Shown piece after piece: positions 6,861 through 7,527 of a stretch of DNA of 7,527 nucleotides; the first letter of the stretch is position 1, and the number at the start of each line of letters is the position of its first letter. This stretch comes from an uncultured Candidatus Saccharibacteria bacterium. GTDB taxonomy: Bacteria; Patescibacteria; Saccharimonadia; Saccharimonadales; 2-12-FULL-41-12. The DNA lies in NCBI GenBank assembly GCA_946478995.1, contig CAMLDK010000047.1, forward strand, positions 1 to 7,527. Direction: 5' to 3'. The notes below the pieces were generated by a model, which made no database searches, was not told the origin of the DNA, and saw only the letters and a list, made by a program, of their open reading frames with translations. Made by a program: the position numbers and the translations under genes.

Positions 6861-7527
6861 TATAATTTTTCCTTCAATATATTGCTGTCTATCGCCTCAT
6901 TCAGCTCCTGCTGCTGCAAAACAAGCGAATGTTGCTTGGCGACCAGATCATTGTATTGGTTGATAAGTTGGCGAGTCTGGTTGATCAAGGAATTATAGCT
7001 GGAAACCCTTCGGTTAAAATCAGATACGGAATTATTATATTCTTCAACCTGGTTATTTCTCAGAAGCGCGTCCAGGCGGGCCTTTTCGCTATTGAGCTCT
7101 ATCGAAAGAGCGTCTATCTGGCTTCTATTGGTATCTATTTGGGTTTTGAGAGAAGACAGCTGGGATTCTATATTATTAGCTTGCTGCTCAAGGTCTATGA
7201 ACGCCTGTTCATATTGCTCGGAAAATTCAACTATCTTGGTACGGTCGTCGAAATACTGCCTATAATATTCCTCTAATTCGGGGCTTAGGTCCCTTACTTC
7301 GGTAGCCAATATGGAATGAAGCTCGTTAGGCACGACCGAAGGGTCTTTCTCCCGATAATTCTCTACCGTTTTCCTGATACGCTCATCGCTTACCTTCTCG
7401 TTAAAGAAACCGGTAGTCATCTTATCTATTTTCGCGCGTTCGCTCTCGCTTAATCTTTCATACTCGGCATGAAGAACTTCGTGGGCCGCGGTAACTTCAA
7501 TAACTCCGTTAAGCTTAGGCTCGTTGA
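6860..7527 (-). CDS. HExxH metallopeptidase-like protein with C-terminal coiled coil (5' end beyond right edge)
   Basis: The minus-strand frame is open from the window edge at 7525 to a TAA at 6862-6860, giving 221 visible residues; the start lies outside. An internal ATG at 7420 would give only 186 residues and would discard the most informative part. Upstream of that Met the frame reads VTAAHEVLHAEYERLSESER, an HExxH zinc-protease signature at visible residues 15-19 (7483-7469), with His15 and His19 as metal ligands and Glu16 as catalytic base. About 53-61 residues on, PNELHSILATE (visible 66-76) offers Glu68 or Glu76 as third ligand. Residues from about 95 to the end form a Gln/Asn/Ser/Leu-rich coiled coil. 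No membrane helix is visible, but the missing N-terminus could hold one. It is the first visible gene of the radA operon and couples to radA through TAATG. I cannot name the family; substrate and location are unknown. Confidence 0.8.
   Translation of the reverse strand, partial: NEPKLNGVIEVTAAHEVLHAEYERLSESERAKIDKMTTGFFNEKVSDERIRKTVENYREKDPSVVPNELHSILATEVRDLSPELEEYYRQYFDDRTKIVEFSEQYEQAFIDLEQQANNIESQLSSLKTQIDTNRSQIDALSIELNSEKARLDALLRNNQVEEYNNSVSDFNRRVSSYNSLINQTRQLINQYNDLVAKQHSLVLQQQELNEAIDSNILKEKL

Noticed and set aside
1..7527. tRNA or rRNA genes, CRISPR repeats, IS ends, attachment sites, phage or defence genes
   Set aside because: Reading both strands I saw no cloverleaf, no regularly spaced repeats, no terminal repeats with a transposase, and no defence-type domains; every long frame is accounted for by the listed genes.

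Overview
The window most likely comes from a Candidate Phyla Radiation (Patescibacteria) genome, probably Saccharibacteria (TM7) or a near relative. This is an inference from protein character, since no rRNA or marker tree is available. The pointers are a TyrRS whose HIGH box reads TIGN, a class A penicillin-binding protein with a very basic cytoplasmic tail and a cysteine-rich beta-type C-terminal extension, a PIN-TRAM protein reduced to one membrane helix directly after radA, tight gene packing and mid-range GC. I see no phage, IS, CRISPR, toxin-antitoxin or integron structure; this reads as core chromosome.

Layout from left to right. (1) Positions 1-328, minus strand: the first 109 codons of an unrecognised soluble protein that runs off the left edge, with a candidate promoter overlapping a dyad at 349-371. 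(2) 454-1701, minus: tyrS, with the start placed at 1701 rather than at the upstream ATG at 1746. (3) 1702-1821: a 120-bp divergent promoter region serving tyrS (minus) and the penicillin-binding protein (plus). (4) 1822-4818, plus: a bifunctional class A PBP with GT51 and transpeptidase domains. (5) 4834-5526, 5523-6860 and 6860-7527, minus: a three-gene, translationally coupled operon, transcribed in the order metallopeptidase-like/coiled-coil protein (5' end beyond the window), radA, PIN-TRAM protein. It converges on the PBP gene across a 15-bp gap.

Working together: the PBP polymerises and crosslinks peptidoglycan, TyrRS supplies Tyr-tRNA, RadA processes recombination intermediates, and the PIN-TRAM protein is a probable membrane-attached ribonuclease. 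The least described gene is the one at the right edge. Its open frame continues upstream of the first internal Met and carries an HEVLH zinc-protease motif, so the protein is larger than an ATG-to-stop reading at 7420 suggests. I found no convincing multi-gene novel system. The best leads are this HExxH/coiled-coil protein, the PBP extracytoplasmic extension and the altered TyrRS HIGH motif.
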